DNA from: Gemmatimonadota bacterium
GTDB lineage: Bacteria; Gemmatimonadota; Gemmatimonadetes; Gemmatimonadales; GWC2-71-9
DNA length: 10,267 nucleotides
Reading direction: 5' to 3'
Assembly (NCBI GenBank): GCA_004357415.1
Contig: SMVY01000125.1
Span: 1-10,267, forward strand
The position numbers and the translations under genes are program-made. Positions 1-5,438 of this stretch are shown here, in pieces. The notes beneath the pieces were generated by a model that saw nothing but the letters and a program-made list of their open reading frames with translations, was not told the DNA's origin and did not search any database. The first letter of the stretch is position 1, and the number at the start of each line of letters is the position of its first letter.

Positions 1-1720
1 AGGCGTGGAACGCTTCGATCAGCAATCGCTCCTTGGCGGGCCGGTTGGCGGAGTATCGCAGGGCGCTGTCGGCCAGGGCCAGGAATTCGGGGTCCTGCGA
101 CGGCACCTGGACACCACTCGTCACCGCGCTCAACGCGTAATAGGCCAGGGCAAACTGGGGATCCTCGTCCACCGCCCGGCGGAAGGCGATCTTGGCGCTG
201 TCCAGATCGAATCGGTTACGAGCCAGTATGCCGTCGATATAGGCCCGGTAGGCGTCGATGGAGTGGGTGGGCGGTTCCATGCCGACGACCGCGGTTGGCG
301 GCGCTCCGGCTACCTCCAGGATCTCCTGCCCCAGCGCGTCGAACGCCTCGGTCAACGCCGAGTCCCGCGGCACCGCAACCGTCGCCGTCGACAGTTCGCG
401 CTCGCTGGCAACATCGTACACCCGCACGGTGATCCGCATCGAATCGTTGTTGAGCCGGACGAGCGACCCGGTGGTGGCGGTCCATACCCCGAGCTGCCGT
501 GCCATGGCGAACGCGTCGTCGCGGGAGATCGGTTCGTCCTTGTCGACCCCGGCCTTGCGCGCCGCGTCGAGCAGCCGGTCGACCCCGATCACCTGCAGGT
601 CGTCCCACCGAGCCAGCGACTGCCCCAGGAGTTCCACACCACCGATACGGAGCCAGTCGAGGCTTCGGTCCGCACTGGTATTGTTGAAGAACCCCAGCAG
701 GATCGACTTGCGAGGATCGACTCCGTCGGGCACGCCATCGGACGACCGCAGCAGAGTCCGACCGCCGGCGACAGCGAGCAGCACCACGGCCAGGGCAGCC
801 ATCACCCGGCCGCGCTTCCTCATCCGGCGCGGGGCCATCGACGCCGATACCTCGCCCGATCCGAGCGCGGCCAGTAAATCGTCCGCCGTGGCGAACCGCT
901 GCGCCGGATCCTTGTCGAGAAGCCGAATCACGATGGCCTCGAGGTCGCCCGGGAGATCGCGGACGTGAGAAGAGAGCGGATCGGCGTCCTGCGTCAGGTG
1001 GGCTACCAGGAAGTTGTGATTGGGGCCTATGGTGTACGGATAGGCGCCGCTGAGCATCTCGTAGAGCAGGATGCCGACAGCGTACAGGTCGGAGGCGGGT
1101 GTGAGGTCGCGCTCTCCGCTGGCCTGCTCGGGGCTCATGTAGCGCGGCGTGCCCATGACCATCCCCGCGACGGTCAGGTCCTCGGACTCCTCGCCCTGAT
1201 CGGCCCCGGTCGACACAACCTGAGCAATGCCGAAATCCGTCATGTGGGCCCGACCGGATTCCTTGTCGAACAACACGTTCGCCGGCTTGATGTCCCGGTG
1301 GATAATGCCGCGCCGGTGCGCGCTGCCCAGCGCCGCGGTGACTTCCCGAGTCACCCGGAGAGCCTCCTCGACCGGGAAGCGGCCCGAGCGCCGGAGACGC
1401 GCCCCCAGGCTCTCGCCATCGACGTACGCCATGGTGAAGTACGCCAGGTCGCCGGAGGCGCCGACGCGGTAAATCGGCACGATGTTAGGATGGTGCAACT
1501 GGGCCGCGGTTTCGGCCTCGCGCTGGAACCGGCTGCGGAAATCCTCGCTGGCACCCAATTCCGGGTCGAGCACCTTGATGGCCACCAGCCTCTTGAGCGC
1601 ATGCTCCCGGGCCAGGAACACACTAGCCATCCCCCCCCTCCCCAAGAGGCGGATCAGGTCATATTGATCGCCCAGCGCCTCGGCGACCCGCTCAAACAGC
1701 CCATCGTCAGAATCAGCCAT
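1..1720 (-). CDS. Transmembrane Hanks-type Ser/Thr protein kinase with extracytoplasmic TPR region (C-terminus off window)
   Basis: The frame is open from the ATG at 1720 to the window edge, giving 573 codons with no stop in the window. An in-frame TAG at 1730-1732 blocks an upstream start. Residues about 20-285 form a complete Hanks kinase domain: glycine loop LLGRGGMASVFLA (25-37), VAIK lysine K49, HRDIKPANVL with catalytic D143, DFG D162 and SPEQ near 196-199. All catalytic residues are present, so it should phosphorylate Ser/Thr. A basic stretch (MRKRGR) precedes a transmembrane helix at about 306-320. The region outside the membrane holds an alpha/beta segment of the TolB/FlgO-like kind (about 325-470) and then TPR-like helices from about 484. 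This layout is common in Gemmatimonadota and Acidobacteria kinases; the signal and substrates cannot be read here. No PASTA repeats are visible in the window. No Shine-Dalgarno (SD) sequence sits at normal distance. The gene follows a small membrane-protein gene and deoA on the same strand. Confidence 0.9.
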   Translation of the reverse strand, partial: MADSDDGLFERVAEALGDQYDLIRLLGRGGMASVFLAREHALKRLVAIKVLDPELGASEDFRSRFQREAETAAQLHHPNIVPIYRVGASGDLAYFTMAYVDGESLGARLRRSGRFPVEEALRVTREVTAALGSAHRRGIIHRDIKPANVLFDKESGRAHMTDFGIAQVVSTGADQGEESEDLTVAGMVMGTPRYMSPEQASGERDLTPASDLYAVGILLYEMLSGAYPYTIGPNHNFLVAHLTQDADPLSSHVRDLPGDLEAIVIRLLDKDPAQRFATADDLLAALGSGEVSASMAPRRMRKRGRVMAALAVVLLAVAGGRTLLRSSDGVPDGVDPRKSILLGFFNNTSADRSLDWLRIGGVELLGQSLARWDDLQVIGVDRLLDAARKAGVDKDEPISRDDAFAMARQLGVWTATTGSLVRLNNDSMRITVRVYDVASERELSTATVAVPRDSALTEAFDALGQEILEVAGAPPTAVVGMEPPTHSIDAYRAYIDGILARNRFDLDSAKIAFRRAVDEDPQFALAYYALSAVTSGVQVPSQDPEFLALADSALRYSANRPAKERLLIEAFHA

Positions 1721-1780
1721 AGTACCAATCTAGAGGTCATCCACCTCCCACGCCCCATCCACTGCCCCCACTGCCCCCGC
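1721..1780 (-). promoter_or_regulatory. G-rich leader upstream of the kinase
   Basis: This 60-bp gap lies between the 71-aa membrane protein gene and the kinase. On the coding strand it carries G-tracts at 1774-1778 (5), 1765-1769 (5), 1753-1756 (4) and 1747-1749 (3), with loops of 4, 8 and 3 nt. Two more five-G tracts lie just upstream, inside the end of the preceding gene (1796-1800 and 1789-1793). The pattern could fold as an extended G-quadruplex in the DNA or mRNA. An AGGTGG motif lies about 20 nt before the kinase ATG, too far for normal SD use. A regulatory role is inferred. Confidence 0.35.
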
Positions 1781-1996
1781 CTACTTCGCCCCCGGCCCCC
1801 AGTCGTCTCCCTCGAACCCGTCGTCGGGGTGGTGATCGATATCCAGATCGCGCACCTCCCGCTCCGCCCGCTCCAACACGTCTCGGTCGATGTCGTGGGA
1901 CGGCGATCGGTGGCGGCTGCGGATGTCCTCACCCCGCCGCACCAGCCAATACGCCACGGCGAAGATCGCCAGCGCCACCAACATCCCGGCCATCAT
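1781..1996 (-). CDS. Small single-pass membrane protein, 71 aa, unknown function
   Basis: The protein has a short N-terminal transmembrane helix (about residues 3-19, MLVALAIFAVAYWLV followed by RR). A hydrophilic tail rich in Asp, Glu, Arg and His then contains a likely amphipathic stretch, DRDVLERAEREVRDL, and ends in an acidic GDDW segment. The RR after the helix suggests a cytoplasmic tail by the positive-inside rule. It starts 2 bp after the deoA stop, with two consecutive ATG codons (1996 and 1993). A strong SD, GGAGGTGA at 2004-2011, is buried in the last deoA codons, 7 nt from the first ATG. That placement makes it a real translated gene, probably coupled to deoA. I do not recognise a family. 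It could be a small membrane anchor or scaffold, but nothing in the sequence assigns a role. Confidence 0.72.
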   Translation of the reverse strand: MMAGMLVALAIFAVAYWLVRRGEDIRSRHRSPSHDIDRDVLERAEREVRDLDIDHHPDDGFEGDDWGPGAK

Positions 1997-1998
1997 GC

Positions 1999-3330
1999 CT
2001 AGGTCACCTCCAGGACTTCCGTCCCCGCCGCGGTGACGCGGTGTGATATCAACGGAGTGAGGCTCCCCACCTCCCCGATGACGATCGCCTCCTCCAGCGC
2101 GGCCCGGCCCGCGCGGATCCCTTCGGCGTCACGGGCGAACACCGAGGCGATGGCTTCACCGGCTGCCACCCGGTCACCGGGCTTGACCGAGACGACGAAC
2201 CCTACACTGGGATCGATGTCTTCGTCCAGCCGCTGCCGCCCGCCACCAAGTTCGATTACCGCCAGCCCGATGCGCCGGGGTTCGACCGACTGAACGACCC
2301 CCGCAGCCGACGCCTCGAGCACCTCGATTTCCTCCGCCTGGGGGAGGACGGCCGGGTCGTCGATGATCGCGGGGTTGCCCCCTTGCGCCTCGATCAACGC
2401 GGCAAAGCGCTCGAGCGCCTTCCCCGACGCCAAGGCATCCTCCAACCGGCCACGCGCCTCAGCCCGATCGCCGGCGACACCGGCGGACAGCAACATCTCC
2501 GATCCAAGGGCGAGGATCACCTCGACCAGGTCGGAGGGGCCCTCTCCCTGGAGCGTCAAGATGCATTCCTCTATTTCGAGCGCGTTGCCCACCGCCCGCC
2601 CCAGCGGGCGATCCATGGCGGTGAGCAGTGCCGTGGTCCGGCAGCCGTGGGCTTCGCCCAGTTCGATCATGGTCTGCGCCAGGGCCAGGGCGTCCTCGAC
2701 GTCGACCATGAACGCTCCACTTCCGGTTTTCACGTCGAGCACCAGCCCGTTCAACCCTTCGGCCAACTTCTTGGACATGATGCTGGCGGCAATGAGTGGA
2801 ATCGATTCGATCGTGGCGGTGACGTCCCGCAGGGCGTAGAGCTTTCGATCGATCGGGGCGATGTCCCTGCTCTGCCCCAACATGGCGCAGCCCAAGGTCC
2901 GGACTTGCCGCTCAGCTTCCTCGATCGACAACCCCGTCCGGAATCCAGGAATGGACTCGAGCTTGTCGAGCGTTCCGCCGGTGTGCCCCAGGCCCCGTCC
3001 GGACAGCATGGGGACGGCCACGTCACAGCAGGCCAGCAGTGGCACCAGGACGATCGACGTCTTGTCCCCCACACCACCCGTGGAGTGCTTGCCGACCCGC
3101 GGTGTCTCCCACCCGTCGAAACTGAGGCCGGCGCTGCTGTGCAGCATGGTTTCGGTAACCGTGTAAAGCTCCTCGGCTGTGAGTCCCTGAAAGAACACGG
3201 CCATGAGGAGCGCCGCCATCTGATAGTCGGGCACGGCATCGGCGCCGTAGGCCAGGAGCAGCTCCCGCCATTCCGAAGCCGTGAGGGCCTCGCCGCCGCG
3301 CTTGCGTTCTATGAGTGAGGCAACCACCAT
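1999..3330 (-). CDS. deoA: Pyrimidine-nucleoside (thymidine) phosphorylase
   Basis: This cytoplasmic salvage enzyme phosphorolyses thymidine, deoxyuridine or uridine to the free base and (deoxy)ribose-1-phosphate. The 443-aa length fits the family. It begins with LIERKRGGEALT, as expected for the helical N-terminal domain. The phosphate-binding KHSTGGVGDKTS lies at 81-92, and the signature SGRGLGHTGGTLDKLE at 110-125. YALRDVTAT contains R168, and S183 and K187 lie in ASIMSKK; these positions match the usual Bacillus Pdp numbering. A C-terminal PYNP_C-like domain follows (SVKPGDRVAAGEAIASVF). The pattern is closer to Bacillus Pdp than to E. coli DeoA as I recall them, so uridine may also be a substrate. 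The ATG at 3330 was chosen because homologues start there and AAGGAG lies at 3342-3347; the frame stays open further upstream, but that extension is unlike the family. A small membrane protein and a kinase follow on the same strand. Confidence 0.95.
   Translation of the reverse strand: MVVASLIERKRGGEALTASEWRELLLAYGADAVPDYQMAALLMAVFFQGLTAEELYTVTETMLHSSAGLSFDGWETPRVGKHSTGGVGDKTSIVLVPLLACCDVAVPMLSGRGLGHTGGTLDKLESIPGFRTGLSIEEAERQVRTLGCAMLGQSRDIAPIDRKLYALRDVTATIESIPLIAASIMSKKLAEGLNGLVLDVKTGSGAFMVDVEDALALAQTMIELGEAHGCRTTALLTAMDRPLGRAVGNALEIEECILTLQGEGPSDLVEVILALGSEMLLSAGVAGDRAEARGRLEDALASGKALERFAALIEAQGGNPAIIDDPAVLPQAEEIEVLEASAAGVVQSVEPRRIGLAVIELGGGRQRLDEDIDPSVGFVVSVKPGDRVAAGEAIASVFARDAEGIRAGRAALEEAIVIGEVGSLTPLISHRVTAAGTEVLEVT
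2004..2011 (-). promoter_or_regulatory. Ribosome binding site for the 71-aa protein, inside the deoA 3' end
   Basis: On the minus strand this reads GGAGGTGA, a near-perfect anti-SD match, 7 nt before the ATG at 1996. It forms part of the last deoA codons (Leu-Glu-Val-Thr-stop), which points to coupled translation of the two genes. Confidence 0.7.
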
Positions 3331-3336
3331 ATAATC

Positions 3337-4158
3337 ATGATCTCCTTCAGGCTCGGCCACCACGCATGGAGTATCTCGCTGCTTGCGGGATTGGCGGCCG
3401 GCAACTTGGCGGCCCAGTCCGCAGCCCTCGATTTCGACGAGCACATGGCCCTGGGCCTCGTGGCCGCCAACACGCGGAACCCTGAAGGTGCCGTGGACCA
3501 CTTCGCGGCCGCCCTGGCCCTCGACTCCGCCGACTACCAGGCCAACTGGCGGATGGCTTCGGCCTTGATCGACGTCGGCAAGCAAACGCCCGACGACGTC
3601 AAGAGCAAGGAACGGGACTCACTATACGTCCTGGCCGAGGTATACGCCCGACGCGCGGTGGACGCGGAACTGCTGCAACCTGACGGGCACTACATTCTGG
3701 CGGCCGCCGTCGGGCGCGCGTCCCTCACCAAGAACAACAAGGAACGGGTGCGCCGCGCGCCCGAGATTCGCGTGGAGGCACTGAAAACCCTGGAACTCGA
3801 CCCGGAGCACGACAAGGCCCATCACGTCATTGGACTGTGGCATGCGGAAATCAAGCGGCTCTCGGGCATCCAGCGATGGTTCGCCAAGAACCTGTACGGC
3901 GGAGACTTTCTCGACCTGGCCAGCTGGCAGCAGGCCGAAGAGCACATGGAACTCGCCGTCGCCATCGACCCCACCGTCATCTACCATCACATGGATCTGG
4001 CAGAGATCTACTTCGACCGCAAACGGTACAGCGACGCCCGGCCTCAGCTCCTGGCGATCGATTCCCTACCGGTGTGGGACGTGCTCGATCCCAAGTACAA
4101 GGCACGGGCGGCAGAGCTAATGAAGGAAATGGCCGGCAAGGAAGACGGACGCAACTAG
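3337..4158 (+). CDS. Exported TPR protein resembling the RMD (regulator of microtubule dynamics) family
   Basis: The 273-aa protein has a signal peptide: SISLLAGLAAGNLAAQ, with likely cleavage after A26, leaving Q27 first. The mature part is helical TPR: an N-terminal repeat (AVDHFAAALALDSADYQANW), a middle unit (EALKTLELDPEHDKAHHVIGL) and a C-terminal unit (AEEHMELAVAIDPTVIYHHM, then LAEIYFDRKRYSDARPQL). The order 'HHVIGLWHAEI', a 'FAKNLYGG' segment, a TPR ending in 'IDP', then 'LAEIYFDRKRY' resembles eukaryotic RMDN1-3 proteins and their bacterial relatives, recalled from memory. Role unknown; probably a periplasmic protein-protein interaction module. The ATG at 3337 is the only start that keeps the signal peptide; TGA at 3316-3318 blocks extension. 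No good SD is visible. The start is 6 bp from deoA, and the stop overlaps the convergent YtxH-like gene by 4 bp. Confidence 0.82.
   Translation: MISFRLGHHAWSISLLAGLAAGNLAAQSAALDFDEHMALGLVAANTRNPEGAVDHFAAALALDSADYQANWRMASALIDVGKQTPDDVKSKERDSLYVLAEVYARRAVDAELLQPDGHYILAAAVGRASLTKNNKERVRRAPEIRVEALKTLELDPEHDKAHHVIGLWHAEIKRLSGIQRWFAKNLYGGDFLDLASWQQAEEHMELAVAIDPTVIYHHMDLAEIYFDRKRYSDARPQLLAIDSLPVWDVLDPKYKARAAELMKEMAGKEDGRN
3342..3347 (-). promoter_or_regulatory. Ribosome binding site for deoA, inside the divergent TPR gene
   Basis: On the minus strand this reads AAGGAG, 11 nt before the deoA ATG (3328-3330). It occupies codons 2-4 of the divergent TPR gene, so the deoA leader must be antisense to the start of that gene. 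The spacing is slightly long. It decides the deoA start at 3330. Confidence 0.6.
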
Positions 4159-4511
4159 GTGAGCCGCTTTATCGCCTTCCGGGTACGCTTGGTGGCCTTC
4201 TTGACCTGACCCCGGATCTTGCGCTTCCGCCGCCGGACCTGACGCCGCAAGTCGCGTTGCGCTCCATCCCACCGGCCCTCAACGTCATGCCGGATCCGGC
4301 GTGCCTTCCGGCCCAGGTCCCTGCGGGTACGGGCGCCCGTGTGCGGAGCCGCCAACAGGGCGATCACCGCGCCGAGCACAGCGCCGAGGATGAGACCGGT
4401 GGCAAACTCCGGTCCGCGAAACCCCGTGGCGGCCATTTCATCGTCGTCTTCCTCGTCGATGTCGATTTCGTCTAGACTATCGTCGTACAGATCCTGGTCA
4501 TCGTCGGTCAC
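4155..4511 (-). CDS. YtxH-like membrane protein with acidic head and basic tail
   Basis: The 118-aa protein has three zones. Residues 1-25 are extremely acidic (16 Asp/Glu). Residues about 37-55 form a glycine/alanine-rich transmembrane helix (GLILGAVLGAVIALLAAP) followed by HTGARTRRDL, the typical YtxH pattern of a helix, 'AP..G...R' and a helical tail. Residues 60-118 are extremely basic, with 27 Lys/Arg and segments such as RRQVRRRKRKIR. YtxH-domain proteins are linked to general stress responses in firmicutes, but their biochemical role is unsettled. The basic tail should lie in the cytoplasm and could bind nucleic acid or lipid headgroups; this is inference. The start is GTG at 4509-4511, supported by GAGGAG 8 nt upstream. 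The stop shares CTAG with the convergent TPR gene. Confidence 0.82.
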   Translation of the reverse strand: MTDDDQDLYDDSLDEIDIDEEDDDEMAATGFRGPEFATGLILGAVLGAVIALLAAPHTGARTRRDLGRKARRIRHDVEGRWDGAQRDLRRQVRRRKRKIRGQVKKATKRTRKAIKRLT

Positions 4512-4519
4512 AGTGGTCG

Positions 4520-4525
4520 CTCCTC
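4520..4525 (-). promoter_or_regulatory. Ribosome binding site that fixes the GTG start of the YtxH-like gene
   Basis: The minus strand reads GAGGAG here, followed by 8 nt and then GTG (4511-4509). The spacing is ideal and supports a GTG start, since no ATG precedes the acidic N-terminus in frame nearby. Confidence 0.65.
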
Positions 4526-4655
4526 AATAGTTAAGGGGAAGCTAGCCCGGCCCGGGCCGCCGAGCAATCGGGCTGGCCCGGCCGCTTGACCCCCGGCCCC
4601 TCCCTGCCCAACTTCCTATCCGACAACCCTTTCCGCCTCCATTGGACCAGAAACC
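4526..4655. promoter_or_regulatory. Divergent intergenic region with GC-rich palindromes (YtxH-like / GAF)
   Basis: The region between the two divergent starts holds a perfect 12-bp palindrome CGGCCCGGGCCG (4548-4559). It also has an inverted pair AGCCCG (4544-4549) / CGGGCT (4569-4574) and a near-palindrome GGCCCGGCC (4575-4583). A TTGACC hexamer at 4586-4591 matches a -35 box at five of six positions for the plus strand, but no convincing -10 lies at 16-18 bp. The layout fits a bidirectional promoter or operator; terminator function is unlikely between divergent genes. No clear SD precedes the GAF gene ATG at 4656. Confidence 0.35.
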
Positions 4656-5438
4656 ATGACCCCTGCCGAGCCGTCACTCGAACAAGAAGTCGAGAGCCTC
4701 CAGGGACGCCTCCAGACACTGGAACACGAGCGCAAGCACCTGCTGGCCGTCATCGAGATCCTCCAGGAAATCGCCGGCTCGCTCAACTTCATGGACGTGG
4801 TGCAGTCGGTTGCACGGCGGCTCGGCGAGGCGTTCGGCCTCGACCGCTGTTCGATCTTCCTGGTGGAAAAGGGTGGTCAGCGAGTTCGCCTGGTGGCGAG
4901 CTACGAGGATCCCAGTATCCGCAACTATGTGGTCGATCTCGACCGCTACCCGGAGCTCAAACAGGCCATCCAGTCGGGGGAAACGGTGTTCATCCCCGAC
5001 GCCGCCAGCGACCCCTCGCTGAAGGCGGTCCAGGGAGCCCTCGCCAACCGGCGGGTCAAGTCCATCACCGTGGTGCCGATCACCTGGCGCGGTGATGCCA
5101 TCGGCGCCATCCTGCTCCGCACGTTCCGCGACGGCTCCAGTTTTTCCGACGTCGACGTGGAATTCTGCCAGGTGGTGGCCAGCCTCACGGCCAAGGCGTT
5201 GCGCAATGCCCACCGGTTCGAGCGGCTCAAGGACCGCCGGAGCGACGGTCCGGTCGAAACCAACCAGGATCGTACACGGGCGGCTCTCCTCAGCTTCATC
5301 CGCCGTCTCCTCGAGGAGGCCGCCTCGCAGGAAGGCTCCTGGAACGAAGGAGCGCTGGGGAAAGCCCCGGCCGAGGAGATCGACCGGCTGGTCAGCGTCG
5401 CCATGGCCGTCATCGCCCAGGAGGCCGCCACCCGGTGA
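4656..5438 (+). CDS. GAF-domain sensor protein with N-terminal coiled coil
   Basis: The 260-aa protein is soluble. Residues 8-40 form a heptad-patterned helix (LEQEVESLQGRLQTLEHER), likely a dimerising coiled coil. Residues about 45-187 form a GAF domain: DVVQSVARRLGEAFGLDRCS, the strand SIFLVEK, the central helix/loop LDRYPELKQAIQSGE, VFIPDAASDP, then the SITVVPITWRGDAIGAILL strands and a closing helix. GAF domains bind cyclic nucleotides, tetrapyrroles or other small ligands; no invariant residue here lets me name one. The tail (188-260) is charged and helical, with no kinase, cyclase or DNA-binding domain visible, so output would come through a partner. The ATG at 4656 lacks a strong SD. 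The stop overlaps the ligA GTG by 4 bp (GTGA), which predicts translational coupling. Confidence 0.85.
   Translation: MTPAEPSLEQEVESLQGRLQTLEHERKHLLAVIEILQEIAGSLNFMDVVQSVARRLGEAFGLDRCSIFLVEKGGQRVRLVASYEDPSIRNYVVDLDRYPELKQAIQSGETVFIPDAASDPSLKAVQGALANRRVKSITVVPITWRGDAIGAILLRTFRDGSSFSDVDVEFCQVVASLTAKALRNAHRFERLKDRRSDGPVETNQDRTRAALLSFIRRLLEEAASQEGSWNEGALGKAPAEEIDRLVSVAMAVIAQEAATR

Noticed and set aside
1654..1740. Short minus-strand frame from an ATG next to AGGTGG, overlapping the kinase start
   Set aside because: The SD-like motif is almost touching the ATG, and the peptide is only the shifted reading of the kinase N-terminus. No evidence of selection is visible.
965..2002. 345-aa plus-strand open frame opposite the kinase
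   Set aside because: It lies antisense to a complete kinase domain with all motifs. Its sequence is low-complexity and rich in Arg, His and Pro, without recognisable domains: a high-GC shadow.
2383..3318. 311-aa plus-strand open frame opposite deoA
   Set aside because: It is antisense to deoA, whose family motifs are intact, and has no domain or SD of its own.
3330..3335. Perfect TATAAT as a -10 box for the TPR gene
   Set aside because: It ends 1 bp before the TPR ATG, so transcription would start inside the coding region. No good -35 lies upstream (TTCTAT at best). It is probably chance, though it could serve another transcript.
3331..3585. N-terminal extension of deoA to an upstream start
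   Set aside because: The family starts at about MVVASLIERKR. The extension is antisense to the TPR signal peptide and first repeat and has no deoA homology.
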